The position numbers and the translations under genes are program-made. DNA of 35,055 nucleotides from an uncultured Collinsella sp. Lineage in GTDB: Bacteria > Actinomycetota > Coriobacteriia > Coriobacteriales > Coriobacteriaceae. Location: contig UQSB01000020.1 of the NCBI GenBank assembly GCA_900543505.1, positions 1 through 35,055 on the forward strand. Direction: 5' to 3'. Positions within the stretch are counted from its first letter, which is position 1, and the number at the start of each line of letters is the position of its first letter. The notes beneath the pieces are model-generated. The model was not told the origin of the DNA. It saw only the letters and a program-made list of their open reading frames with translations, and did no database searches. Below, piece by piece: positions 5,747 through 15,151 of this stretch.

Positions 5747-8368
5747 TTACCATTCACGACCCAGATAAACATGGAAGTGCAGCGCCTGAAGAACACGCTC
5801 TTCGCCGCTATCCGCGTTTTTCAGGCAAAGTGCATACTCCGCGCGTTCATCAAGTTCAACGGTTGGACGCACCGTCAGCATTACCTTAAAGCGGCGCGCC
5901 CTCGCATCGACTTCAGTCAAATCGGCTACGATTCTTGCAATGTCGGTTACAGGGTTTCCGCTGCGATCGACAACAAACACTTCATAGTTCGCAGGAAGAA
6001 TCTTGCCGACCACCGCCTCATCTTGCAGAAATTCCAGGAAGAAAGACGTATTCGAGATGGATTCAAGTTGCGTAACGAGGGACAAGCCAACGGGGCTCGA
6101 TGCGACAAAGCCACGCGTTCCGGCGCGCTTATTGCTAAAGGTCAAAACCGGCACACACATCTCCTGCAATGAGATGCCGCCATGGACAAAGTTCTCGCCT
6201 CCGCCGGGACGTCGCAAACGCACGCATTCACGTGGCGAAAAGCCCACGAGGCTACCAGCAGAAGCGGGTAGAGCAACCTTAAGCAGCGTATCGGACTCAG
6301 AATCGCTCGAGGCAACAGCCCAGCGGCGTCCAGCCTCAATGACGTCACCCGCCACGTCCGCAACACTCGTATGATCATATTCGGCAAGCGGCTCTGCGGT
6401 ATACAGAAACCCATGATCTGCCGTAATGACGATTCGAGACGACATAAACTCACGCACAATGAGCTTGACCAGCACCGATAACTCGTCAATTGTTTCATCG
6501 CAGGCATGAAACGCCCTGCGCTCGGTTGCGGCCTTGTCACCAATGGCATCAATGAGATCGTGATAGATATAGACAACGTTCGCGTCTCCCACGGCTTTCT
6601 TGCGTTCGGCACGGTCCATCTCGCCGACAAAACGGTCATAGCGAACCGCAACAGCGCCCTCATAATGCTTGCCAATCACCTTTTGGCGGGATTCGATGGT
6701 ATCGACGCGCCCCCCGTCAACAAGCACGCCAAAGCCCGATCCTGCCTCTCCGCATGCCTCGTAACGCATCGTTCCATGAGGCAACAAGGCAGCCATACCG
6801 CATCTGGTTATCGAAGGAAACACGCCTTGCACGGCACCAAGCTCGCACTGACCCTTTGTCTCGCGCTCAAGCCGCTCGGCGAGCTCTGCAGCAACCTCAT
6901 AGCGCAAAGCATCAGATACGATGACCCAAATACGCTTTCCGCGGCGATTCGCGGGCTCAACGTAGCTCAGATCAAAATCAACCTGACGCGGAATACCTTT
7001 CACATATCCCTGCAAGCCCAATGCGTCGCCCGATGCGCTTGCCCAACGGCGAGAGAGCTCCTTAAGAAACCAGCCTTTATACAAAGCTTCCATCGACTCA
7101 AAGCAGGCCCGGAAGTCTTCATCGAGTTCGTACTCCCCCGCTCTAAAGGCACCGGCGAACTCCGTCACCAGCTCACGGTACCAAGCGTCCATGCGATAGA
7201 AATCGCTGGCATAAGAACCCCAAAGGGCCAAAGCCCCCATGCCCGCAAAACCTTCTACATGGTCGCGATAAAAACGCTGCATATGAGCTGCAGCCGAAAC
7301 GCCGCGATAATAGCAGGCAAGTTCCTCATACCAGAGCGATCCGCGACGAGAGGCGACGACCGACAAAACCTCATCAGCAGCATCCACAGACAGACGCACC
7401 CGCTCAAACAGCATGCGCAGAATGGTGGCATCGATGCAGGGAAAGACGTCGGCTCCTGCAATACAGTCAAGACCAACGTCAGCAAGTATCTTTTCAAGCT
7501 CAAGCTCACGCTCAACCGCCGTTGTCATACTCAACAGCAATAGACGATTACCGCCACGAACCCAATAATCAACGCATGCGCGGCAGAACGCGGCATGAAC
7601 AGCCTGGGAAGAGAAACGTCCCGACAGCGCGTCCAGACATCCACCCGTCATTGACCGCGAGCAGGCGGTGAGCAACACGTGGACCAACAACTCGGGAACA
7701 CGAGATAGCTCGAGCGCGTTCCCCTCAAAACCACACCAATGACGAATGAGCTCGCAGAAATAGCCATTCATCTCATATTCAGCAAGTAGGACAACCACCT
7801 GATCAGCATTGCCCTCGTGCAGGAGTGCCAAATAGCCCGATACGATTGCCGCGGGATCGAGCTCGCTGGCACCCAAGCAGGCAGCCAAAATGCCAAGCTC
7901 AAGCTCATCGACGGTCTCAACAGCGACTTCCCTCGATGAATGTAGCAACTTATTGAGCTTTATAACGTTGCGGCGCTTGGCAAAAAAGGCTTTATGGGAC
8001 TCAAGCGCCGCGCGCATCTCATACGAATCAACCGCGCCGATCTCGCGTAGCTGCACAGAAACATAGTCAGCAGCAAACGGGACACAACGCGCTTCAACAT
8101 CCGCCAGCCAATCGCCAGACGGCTCCCCTGCGCAGCGACGATATATGAGCACCTTACGTCCGCTCAAGTCACCATTGAGCTTACGCTTGATAGCAAACCG
8201 ACCACCCTCGCGATCAACGAGAACGCTGACGCCCGGCAGCTCCAAATCTGCAAGCACATCCTCAAATTCACCGGACGGATCATGCCACACAACAATGGCG
8301 CCCCCGCAATCGGCGTCCTGACCTGCAAACAAATGCAGCAGTTCGGATGTAATATCTGCAAGCTTCAT
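5747..8368 (-). CDS. pglZ: BREX phosphatase-like protein PglZ
   Basis: The 873-residue protein has the full-length architecture of BREX type 1 PglZ. Residues about 1-110 form the conserved N-terminal domain (IVVWHDPSGEFEDV, then DWLADVEA). A long helical middle follows. The PglZ alkaline-phosphatase-superfamily domain occupies about 480-690, with metal-site motifs VSDALRYE (484-491), YHDLIDAIGD (602-611) and TADHGF (649-654), all intact. PglZ is a core BREX component needed for phage exclusion and for host methylation in studied systems, where it associates with BrxB. The start ATG lies 15 bases after the helicase stop, with a weak GAGAG site, implying operon expression. There is no frameshift, and the C-terminal tail appears complete. 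Confidence 0.95.
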   Translation of the reverse strand: MKLADITSELLHLFAGQDADCGGAIVVWHDPSGEFEDVLADLELPGVSVLVDREGGRFAIKRKLNGDLSGRKVLIYRRCAGEPSGDWLADVEARCVPFAADYVSVQLREIGAVDSYEMRAALESHKAFFAKRRNVIKLNKLLHSSREVAVETVDELELGILAACLGASELDPAAIVSGYLALLHEGNADQVVVLLAEYEMNGYFCELIRHWCGFEGNALELSRVPELLVHVLLTACSRSMTGGCLDALSGRFSSQAVHAAFCRACVDYWVRGGNRLLLLSMTTAVERELELEKILADVGLDCIAGADVFPCIDATILRMLFERVRLSVDAADEVLSVVASRRGSLWYEELACYYRGVSAAAHMQRFYRDHVEGFAGMGALALWGSYASDFYRMDAWYRELVTEFAGAFRAGEYELDEDFRACFESMEALYKGWFLKELSRRWASASGDALGLQGYVKGIPRQVDFDLSYVEPANRRGKRIWVIVSDALRYEVAAELAERLERETKGQCELGAVQGVFPSITRCGMAALLPHGTMRYEACGEAGSGFGVLVDGGRVDTIESRQKVIGKHYEGAVAVRYDRFVGEMDRAERKKAVGDANVVYIYHDLIDAIGDKAATERRAFHACDETIDELSVLVKLIVREFMSSRIVITADHGFLYTAEPLAEYDHTSVADVAGDVIEAGRRWAVASSDSESDTLLKVALPASAGSLVGFSPRECVRLRRPGGGENFVHGGISLQEMCVPVLTFSNKRAGTRGFVASSPVGLSLVTQLESISNTSFFLEFLQDEAVVGKILPANYEVFVVDRSGNPVTDIARIVADLTEVDARARRFKVMLTVRPTVELDERAEYALCLKNADSGEERVLQALHFHVYLGREW

Positions 8369-8383
8369 GGCAAACTCTCAAAA

Positions 8384-10261
8384 CTAGTCATCAAACAAAC
8401 CGGCGAAAATAGCATCCAAATCCTCTTGAGAGGTGGGCTGCGTCTCGAGTATTTCGGAATCAATACACCTGAGCATGGTGTTCTCTTTTTCGCGCAGGCG
8501 AGTATATATTTCCTCGTCAAGCGACCATGGATCGGGCCTTCCAAGGTCATAATCTTCCGAAAGGTAGTAGTACCTTGTCTGCTGATCTTGCGGCAGGCCC
8601 AAACGGTGGATTCGATCGCGGGACTGCAGCAAATGGACCAGGTTAAAGCTGTACTCGTAGTACACGGCATCGTGACAAATCGAATGCAGCGAGACGGACT
8701 CGGCAAGCGTATGAGGATTGGTAATGAGTACGGGAAACTTGCCAGCCCTAAAGTCATCCAGGTCTGCCGAACGACAGACAAGGTCATCCTGACCGTTAAT
8801 CGTACGCGCCTCAATCCCCATATCAGCCAGACCGCGCTGAAGATCGGACATGCTCTTGATGAAAATGCACCAAACGATAACCGAGCGTCCCTGTGCCACC
8901 AAGTCGCCAATCAGAGAGCAGCAACGAGCACGTTTGCTCGATGCGCCGGCAGATCGAATCATGCCCACAATCTTATCGGAGTAGTCGACGGCATCGACCT
9001 CGCCGGTCTCCTCGTCTTCTTCGATAATCCAACGATAGTCTTCGGGATTAAGCGTTTCGAGCAGGTCAATCGGATCGTTTTCCATCTGCAGCACACGCAG
9101 CATCAAGGTCAGTTTGTTGCGACGGTAACGGTTTTTAATAACGCCGAGCAGTAGATTCGTACGCTCGCCAGACGATACCTTGATAAGCTCGTCGGGCTCA
9201 GCCCTCGGGACGCCTAGGTCATCCTTGGTCGTACGGCAATAAAATGGCTGCAACTTGTTGTTCACGAGCTCAATGTCCGAGTCCTCGGCATTTTTGAGCT
9301 CGCTTTTCTCAAAACCAAAAAAGTTGTCATACTCCCGCGGATACAGAATGTGCAACATATTGTAAATATCGATATATCCGTTAGGAATTGGCGTGCCCGT
9401 CAGGGCAAACGTATAGGGAGCGCTCTTGGAAACCACGAGAGCCGCGTTAGCTTGCTTTCCGCCAACGCGCTTAACGCGATGGATTTCGTCGAACACCAAA
9501 AGCGTACGCTCTCCAGCGACCTTACTGAGTTCCTCGGCAACGCCAATAGCCGCCTCGTAATTCACAAGCAGCAAATTGCAACCGCCCACACGAGCGCGAA
9601 TATACCTCCGACGGTCAGACTTACCAAGCTTTCGGTAAGCATCGTCTTGCGTTGTAAACAAGTTGAGTGGCCACTTATCGCCAAAACAGAGCCTCCACTC
9701 CGTCGCCCAGGAATCAAATGCGTTTTTTGGGCACACAACCATAATGCGATCGACCATGCCGCGTTGCGCCAAAAAGGCAAACGCCCCAAGAACGGTCGCC
9801 GTTTTACCCGACCCCGGCACCGAGAAGTTGCCTGCACGTCCCATCGTTGCCAAGAAAAACGCGTCGCGCATCTGGCGATCCTTAAGTGGGCGCGCCATGG
9901 CGGCATCGACGACCTCCGAGAACTCTGCGAGATGGGCATCGTGTTTGTGGTCGCCGCGCTTGATCTCGTTTCCCAAACGCGAACGTTGCTCGGCAAGTTC
10001 GCGAATCTGCGTAAAGCCGTCCTGAAGATCGTCATCGACCGATAGCGCCACACCAAGACGGCTGGCAACCTTCGATAGCTTGCCAACAATCTTTTCGAAC
10101 TCTGTATAGTTGCCGATCTCTTCGAGCAAAATATGACCCTTAACGACACACCTGACGTATGCCCTACAGCTCATCTTAAAGCGAGCATTGCGACGCAGAG
10201 AGTCGGCATCGAGAGGCTCGGGATCAAGATAGATTTGTCCGCCTCGCTGATATAAACGCAT
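8384..10261 (-). CDS. SNF2-family helicase (BrxHII-like)
   Basis: The 625-residue superfamily 2 protein has the motifs in order: Walker A as VPGSGKTAT (148-156), motif II as DEIH (258-261), motif III as TGTPIPN (288-294), and motif VI as QSRDRIHRLG (546-555). This is the SNF2 pattern of DNA-translocating ATPases rather than a Lhr-type helicase. Residues 1-140 are a family-specific N-terminal region. The nearest BREX counterpart by type is BrxHII of types 3 and 5; the expected role is translocation or remodelling on DNA during defence. The ATG lies 3 bases after the stop of the upstream GNRR gene, so the two are translationally coupled. It follows a ParB-like gene and precedes pglZ, an unusual order. 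Confidence 0.88.
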   Translation of the reverse strand: MRLYQRGGQIYLDPEPLDADSLRRNARFKMSCRAYVRCVVKGHILLEEIGNYTEFEKIVGKLSKVASRLGVALSVDDDLQDGFTQIRELAEQRSRLGNEIKRGDHKHDAHLAEFSEVVDAAMARPLKDRQMRDAFFLATMGRAGNFSVPGSGKTATVLGAFAFLAQRGMVDRIMVVCPKNAFDSWATEWRLCFGDKWPLNLFTTQDDAYRKLGKSDRRRYIRARVGGCNLLLVNYEAAIGVAEELSKVAGERTLLVFDEIHRVKRVGGKQANAALVVSKSAPYTFALTGTPIPNGYIDIYNMLHILYPREYDNFFGFEKSELKNAEDSDIELVNNKLQPFYCRTTKDDLGVPRAEPDELIKVSSGERTNLLLGVIKNRYRRNKLTLMLRVLQMENDPIDLLETLNPEDYRWIIEEDEETGEVDAVDYSDKIVGMIRSAGASSKRARCCSLIGDLVAQGRSVIVWCIFIKSMSDLQRGLADMGIEARTINGQDDLVCRSADLDDFRAGKFPVLITNPHTLAESVSLHSICHDAVYYEYSFNLVHLLQSRDRIHRLGLPQDQQTRYYYLSEDYDLGRPDPWSLDEEIYTRLREKENTMLRCIDSEILETQPTSQEDLDAIFAGLFDD

Positions 10262-10264
10262 TGC

Positions 10265-11488
10265 TTAGCCTTCTAGATTTTTTTGGACGGCATCGAGAAC
10301 TTCCTGGGCTTTCTCAAGAAGAGACTGCAGCCCATCCTGCATATTGGCGAGTTGTTCGGGCTCCAGTTTGTGCAGTATTTCCACGTCAACTTCGCCAACA
10401 TTCGAGAGTGCGTTGCGGACGGCACGCACTTGTCCGTTTTTGATGTTACGATTGCCGGCCTTCGTGCGGGCAACGGTTCTAGACGCCTTCATCCCCTCTT
10501 TCAAACGCCTGTCAGAGCCAAACGTATCGCGAAGATATTCCGTAGTGACAACCACGTCGTCAGGCTTTTCCTCAAGCCTTTCCAAAACCTCAACGGTATA
10601 ATCCAGCTGCTCTTCGCGCAGCTTGTCGTCAGCAATCAAATTATCGATAAACTCGCGCACCTCACGCGTGCGGTCACCGAGCGTCTGACACAACAAATTT
10701 GCAAACACGGCATTTTTAATCTCTTCTCGATCGTCCTTGTTCTTGACCTTACCAAGCCTGGTCGTAAGCGACTCGATAGGGCCTTGCAACTTAAGGTCCT
10801 GGGCAATATGAAATGCACCGGGAGCCTCGCAGAACTCAAGAAAATCTTTCAACATATCGATTTGAGCGAGACTGTTCTTCATTTCGCTCTGCTTCATATT
10901 GGCATGCTTGGCATATTCTTCTGCCGTCATACGCCCTTCATTGACCCACCTATCGATATCGACCAGACGAGAGATGGCATCATATTCCTGTTTGGTGTCC
11001 TCGCCCAGCTGAATCTCGAGCTCAAGGCCCTTAATAGCATTTTCGTCATAGGTATCGGAGAACACGCAACAGCGCAGCATGCGAAGGGTGTTCTCGGCAG
11101 CAGACAACTTACGCAAGCAGGTAAAACGACGGTTACCGTCAATGACAACGCCGTTGGTCAAAATGATCGCAGATTGTTGTTGGCCCTTGTTTTTAATATC
11201 CAACATAGTCGTCTTAAGATGCTTGGGGTTATCGGCCTCGACCATACCAGCAATGAGGTTATCGAGCTCCTCTTGATCCTGAGGCAGGCCCTCGGGATGC
11301 TCTGCCTGATAGCGCGAAATGAAGGTAGCAATTCGTCCATTCTGCACATTAAAATGCAACTTATCGACGCGCACCTCGCAAATTGGACAATCCTGGTTCT
11401 GACCGTTAATAAACTTGCGCTCGCTATTGCCGGTTTTGCGAACCCAGCCCTCGGCAATGCCTGTCTTGATGAACTTTTCCATTTCCAT
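10265..11488 (-). CDS. ParB/sulfiredoxin-like protein with GNRR motif
   Basis: The 407-residue protein carries VVIDGNRRFTCLRKL at about 114-128. This is the GNRR form of the ParB N-terminal (ParB/Srx) fold that binds nucleotide in ParB-related and DGQHR/GNRR proteins. A Cys pair (DCPIC, about 33-37) lies in the N-terminal 40 residues, and the C-terminal half is charged and helical with coiled-coil character. It contains no ParB helix-turn-helix that I recognise with confidence. In this context it may act as a nucleotide-dependent switch or DNA clamp working with the SNF2 helicase 3 bases downstream. It follows the winged-helix gene by 4 bases and has a good GGAG site. It is not a standard component of any described BREX type that I know. 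Confidence 0.75.
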   Translation of the reverse strand: MEMEKFIKTGIAEGWVRKTGNSERKFINGQNQDCPICEVRVDKLHFNVQNGRIATFISRYQAEHPEGLPQDQEELDNLIAGMVEADNPKHLKTTMLDIKNKGQQQSAIILTNGVVIDGNRRFTCLRKLSAAENTLRMLRCCVFSDTYDENAIKGLELEIQLGEDTKQEYDAISRLVDIDRWVNEGRMTAEEYAKHANMKQSEMKNSLAQIDMLKDFLEFCEAPGAFHIAQDLKLQGPIESLTTRLGKVKNKDDREEIKNAVFANLLCQTLGDRTREVREFIDNLIADDKLREEQLDYTVEVLERLEEKPDDVVVTTEYLRDTFGSDRRLKEGMKASRTVARTKAGNRNIKNGQVRAVRNALSNVGEVDVEILHKLEPEQLANMQDGLQSLLEKAQEVLDAVQKNLEG

Positions 11489-11492
11489 TGTC

Positions 11493-13448
11493 TTACTCCA
11501 CTTCTAGTACAAACTGGTCATGACTAACAAATACTCGCTCGCTGGCACTCGAATAAAACAAGTCCGACTTACGGATTATCTGAATGAGCTGCGCACGCGG
11601 AACCACTATGCCGTACTCTTCCGAAAGCAAATCGACAAGATCGTCGATATCGATCGATATCTCGCGCGCCACCACCGCCTGGATAAAATCACGGCCCTTC
11701 ATGGGGTGGCCGCGCGGCGCAAAGAGCTTAATGCCCACAAGGTTTCCGTGACCCAACAAGTCCTCCTGCGATAAGAGGACGCTTTCGTAAAATGCATCGG
11801 ATAGACCGTACTCAAGTAGGGGCAATTCGGATGCGCAGCGCCTGAGCCACGGCACGGTAAAGTACGGCGTGTCGTCATCAGCGCCACGCTCGATGGCATC
11901 CAAAGCAAAGCTGCGCAAATCGGCATCCCTAATATCAAGCTCATCAAGGCCATCGCGCGTAATCCAGCTCGACTCATCGTAGTCAAGCAAGTCGCCCGAC
12001 CTAATGGCTCGATAGACTATGTTTTTAAAGGACATACAGTTCAACATGGATTGAGGCAGGCTATCGTGCTCGACGATGGCTCCGCGCATCAAAGACAGGT
12101 AGAAATCTGTCTGGCTTACACCCCTACCTCTGCAGGCGCAGTCAGCGTAAAGCGTGAACCCCGTTTGATAGGCAAACAATTCCAGCTTGAGCGTTTCGTC
12201 GGGCGAGCATCCCGCCAGCTCCGCAAACTGGGAAAGCAGGTACCAATCCTCATCAAGCTTGGGAAGAGTTGGCTCACCGGCCATGACGCCTTCAGATCCG
12301 GTATCAACACGCTCGCCGTGGAACGGCTGGGGATGTACGTCTTCAGCCACAGCGACGCGCGGAGCTGCCGCGGCCGGCCCGCATTCATCATCTTCAATAA
12401 CGTTTTCTCGGACTTCGACCGAATCACTTTGCGTCTCGGGGACAAAGCTCTCAGCACTCGCTTCAACGTCCGCAAACCAATCGTTCGCATCGACAACGCA
12501 CGGTGATGACCGATAGAACAGCGCTCGTTCATCGAAGCCGAGTTCGTTAATAGCTCGAATCGTATCGAATTTGCCGGTCACATCCTCGCGAATCAACACA
12601 ACATCGTCGGGCAACAATAGCCGCTCAACAACATCCGCGTATGCACCGCCAACGTCATGCCATAAAAGAATGGAACCGGACGTTGTATCAAATGCCATTT
12701 GCAGCTGCTCGGAGAGCTCGACTAGGGAGTCATCTAGTATTTGCTCTTCATGCGGCTCGGGAGTTTCTTCGGCACCCAAAAACCGATACCCAAACCCGTA
12801 CACCGTTGCGATCCAAAGAGGATTCTTTATCTCCTCCCCCAGCTTCTTGCGGAGGTTTTTGACATGTGTTGCAAGAGCCCTCTTCGACTCAGCAAAGCCA
12901 ATGCCCATAGAAATCTGCGACAGTTCCTCGTTTGAAACCTCGACGCCTGGCCTGGTTGTAAATGCATTCAAAACGCTATACTCATTCGGAGTAAGCGCAA
13001 GCTCCTCGCCATCGAGCAGAACAATACGGTTCTCAGAATCAACGACAAGCACACGGTCGCCATGCGCAGAACGAAATACACGCCCGCCCTCACCAACGCT
13101 CATCTCAGGCTCAAATCCCGGAGCAAAATCGAGACGATAGCCATAACCGTGAACGCCCTTAAGCCAACGAGCGTTGCGGGCATCTTCTTTCAGTTTCTTG
13201 CGAATGTTCTTGATATGGCTATCGAGCACTCGATGCGACTTAGGGTCATCGTGGCCAAATGCCGCAACAAACAGCTCTTGGCGAGAAAATGCATGACCCG
13301 GTTTTTGAGCCATACAAAACAAGATGTTGAACTCATTGGGGGTCAAGCATAGGTAGGAACCGTCCATGTACGCATCGCACATGGCTGGATCGAGCAGAAG
13401 ATTGCTATCGATTCGAATGATCTGATTGTTGTTTACCAATGATCCCAT
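11493..13448 (-). CDS. Tandem winged-helix protein with PglZ N-terminal-like domain
   Basis: Residue numbers here count from the upstream GTG at 13472. Two consecutive OmpR/PhoB-type DNA-binding domains are visible: about 20-118 (LTPNEFNILF, then HIKNIRKKLKE and HGYGYRLDF) and about 138-235 (LTPNEYSVLN, then HVKNLRKKLGE and YGFGYRFLG). There is no receiver domain. Residues about 253-345 align with the N-terminal domain of the PglZ encoded downstream, sharing WHD..G...DV, the L-LP-VL pattern and DW(F/L)ADVEA. A linker follows, then a 250-residue acidic C-terminus of unknown fold ending in a possible small winged-helix-like segment. ATG 13448 is preferred over GTG 13472 because AAAGAG lies upstream of it. 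The protein is probably a regulator physically linked to BREX; its ligand is unknown. Confidence 0.85.
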   Translation of the reverse strand: MGSLVNNNQIIRIDSNLLLDPAMCDAYMDGSYLCLTPNEFNILFCMAQKPGHAFSRQELFVAAFGHDDPKSHRVLDSHIKNIRKKLKEDARNARWLKGVHGYGYRLDFAPGFEPEMSVGEGGRVFRSAHGDRVLVVDSENRIVLLDGEELALTPNEYSVLNAFTTRPGVEVSNEELSQISMGIGFAESKRALATHVKNLRKKLGEEIKNPLWIATVYGFGYRFLGAEETPEPHEEQILDDSLVELSEQLQMAFDTTSGSILLWHDVGGAYADVVERLLLPDDVVLIREDVTGKFDTIRAINELGFDERALFYRSSPCVVDANDWFADVEASAESFVPETQSDSVEVRENVIEDDECGPAAAAPRVAVAEDVHPQPFHGERVDTGSEGVMAGEPTLPKLDEDWYLLSQFAELAGCSPDETLKLELFAYQTGFTLYADCACRGRGVSQTDFYLSLMRGAIVEHDSLPQSMLNCMSFKNIVYRAIRSGDLLDYDESSWITRDGLDELDIRDADLRSFALDAIERGADDDTPYFTVPWLRRCASELPLLEYGLSDAFYESVLLSQEDLLGHGNLVGIKLFAPRGHPMKGRDFIQAVVAREISIDIDDLVDLLSEEYGIVVPRAQLIQIIRKSDLFYSSASERVFVSHDQFVLEVE

Positions 13449-13480
13449 AGCAGCTCTTTCGACTTCTAGCACGCAGACGG

Positions 13481-14449
13481 CTATTTGATTTTGGCGAGGA
13501 CGTCCTGGAACTTGGCGTAATTAACCTTAGCGCCGTCATCCAAATCAATCTCAATCATTTGGTCTGCAAGGTGATGGACCTTCTCCTCGTAGCTCACGAG
13601 CTCGGCAGCTTGGTCGCTTATGCGCTTTTGTTCCTTAGCAAGACGAGCACGATCACGGCTGTCGCTTACCTCCATCTGGTCGGCAATCCACATCAGCCGA
13701 TTGCGGTAACGTTCTTGCTGAGGATGGATATAACCCGTACGAATCAGCGCCAACAAATCAGGGCGATAGCGATGCATGTAGACCAACGCCCTAAAGCCGC
13801 CCTTCTTGCCCGAATCGAACAGCCAATAAATAGGGCGCTTCTTATAGGTCTGGCAGTGGTCCTTAAAGAAGTCCTTCAAAAAGTAGGTGCGAATTACCTC
13901 GCGCGAGGTGCCTTTGCCGCCGAGCGCCTCGGCAATAAAGGCCAGGTTCTGCTCGAGCGTCTCCTCGCCATACACGGTGCGCACAAAGTCGATAAAGTAA
14001 CGCACGATGTCGTCGTCAAAGTATTCGTCATCGGTGATAGGCAGCACGTTGTCGCTATCTGGCATAAAGGTCACATTCTCGGGATCGGGCATCTTGGCCA
14101 GATAGTCAGAGACCGTGGCACCCTGGTCGGCCAGAACCAGACCGTCCACGTCCAGCGAATAGCGGCCGAACATGCAGCCCACGGCATAGCTCATGAGCGA
14201 GGTGATCTCGTCGCGCTTGGTGCGCACATACTTGTTGCCCTTATAGCTCTCGGGGATCTCGTCGGCGGTGTCGAAGATGCGTGCCACCGACACGTACTTA
14301 TCCTCGACCTCGATGGGCACCTCGCCCTCCATGTTGTAGATCTTGGCAAAGATTCGGTTGAGCTCCTCCTCGTTAGCGCGAAGCTGCTCAAAGCGAGCAT
14401 TGACCTCGGCCTTGCGAGCCTCGTATTTATCGGCGAGTAGTGTTGACAT
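13481..14449 (-). CDS. pglX: C-terminal part of BREX methyltransferase PglX, separate gene
   Basis: The protein of about 322 residues matches the conserved C-terminal region of type 1 PglX: RANEEELNRIF, YAVGCMFGRYSLDVDGL, DDEYFEDDI-like (DDEYFDDDI), FVRTVYGEE and KKRPIYWLFDSGKKGGF. It has no methyltransferase motifs; those are in the gene at 15152-17701. Intact PglX is about 1,200 residues, and the two parts (849 plus about 322) together make that length. I choose ATG 14449, at which the homology begins; the frame is open to 14596, but that extension does not look like PglX. GGGTG precedes the ATG. A weak promoter may lie just upstream. The gene is either a broken half or a functional split subunit. 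Confidence 0.9.
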   Translation of the reverse strand: MSTLLADKYEARKAEVNARFEQLRANEEELNRIFAKIYNMEGEVPIEVEDKYVSVARIFDTADEIPESYKGNKYVRTKRDEITSLMSYAVGCMFGRYSLDVDGLVLADQGATVSDYLAKMPDPENVTFMPDSDNVLPITDDEYFDDDIVRYFIDFVRTVYGEETLEQNLAFIAEALGGKGTSREVIRTYFLKDFFKDHCQTYKKRPIYWLFDSGKKGGFRALVYMHRYRPDLLALIRTGYIHPQQERYRNRLMWIADQMEVSDSRDRARLAKEQKRISDQAAELVSYEEKVHHLADQMIEIDLDDGAKVNYAKFQDVLAKIK

Positions 14450-14498
14450 GTTTACACCCAATCTAATCGAGCCGTAATTCAGCTCAAGTGGCGACATT

Positions 14499-14527
14499 TT
14501 GATACGGCAGAGTAGCCGAAGTAACAA
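14499..14527 (-). promoter_or_regulatory. Possible internal promoter before pglX-C
   Basis: The minus strand has TTGTTA (14522-14527), a 17-base spacer and TATCAA (14499-14504), about 50 bases before the pglX-C ATG. The -35 is fair and the -10 poor. It lies in the 174-base gap between the HTH gene and pglX-C, the largest spacing inside the BREX operon. Confidence 0.3.
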
Positions 14528-14623
14528 CAAATGAAGCCGTTTATTAAAGCGAGAAAGATGTAAGGAGTACGACCAGCTATCACTCATCACGCCCACGCCC
14601 CGCTCGTCATAAAGTCGGTTTCG

Positions 14624-15151
14624 TCATCCCTGAAAGAATTGAGCTAACTGCATAACTGTTTGAACGGCAGACAGAGCAATGGATATAGCGTCGGCAGGAT
14701 CAAAATCTTCGAGAGAATTCTCTTTGAAACGCTTCCTATAACGAACTAACTCAAATCCTTTGACTGTAATTCGTGCTTGGACAAGTCTTTCGTGAAGATC
14801 ATCGATAGCAAAGTCCACGAGTAAATAATTCTGCCGATGCAGCTCATTAAGAACGGTGTCCAGTAAAGAATTGTCAATTCCTTCCCCGCTTAAATCTAAA
14901 AAGGAAGAAGGGTCATTCTTTACGCCTATGATGCCCCACAGCAAGCCCTGCGCCACTGGTTTTGTAATCGGCCGAATTGCGGTTACGGGGATATACCAGT
15001 ATTTGCCACGTTTAATACAATCAGGAATTTTGCCGGACTTCGGCTCTGCATATCTCCTGATCGTAGCCTCTTTAACGCCCCACAGCTCAGCGACATCTTG
15101 AGATGAGTAATAGTTTGCACCATCGATTGTTACAGGTCCCACTGCGACCAC
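14624..15151 (-). CDS. Small helix-turn-helix protein inserted between the pglX halves
   Basis: The 175-residue product has an N-terminal excisionase/MerR-like helix-turn-helix (YYSSQDVAELWGVKEATIRR, about 14-33, then a wing-like GKYWYIP). The C-terminal domain of about 100 residues is helical and has no match that I recognise. The GTG at 15151 directly follows the TAG of pglX-N in the same frame; a second GTG at 15142 has GGTGG before it and may be the real start. Base composition is visibly more A+T-rich than upstream pglX or downstream pglX-C, which suggests separate acquisition. Possible roles are operon regulator, antitoxin-like protein or recombination directionality factor. No integrase or invertase accompanies it in the window. 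Confidence 0.75.
   Translation of the reverse strand: MVAVGPVTIDGANYYSSQDVAELWGVKEATIRRYAEPKSGKIPDCIKRGKYWYIPVTAIRPITKPVAQGLLWGIIGVKNDPSSFLDLSGEGIDNSLLDTVLNELHRQNYLLVDFAIDDLHERLVQARITVKGFELVRYRKRFKENSLEDFDPADAISIALSAVQTVMQLAQFFQG

Noticed and set aside
6506..7543. Long plus-strand open frame opposite pglZ
   Set aside because: It lies wholly antisense to a gene with intact PglZ motifs, has no binding site or domain, and is a codon-bias shadow. The same applies to frames opposite brxC, the GNRR gene and pglX.
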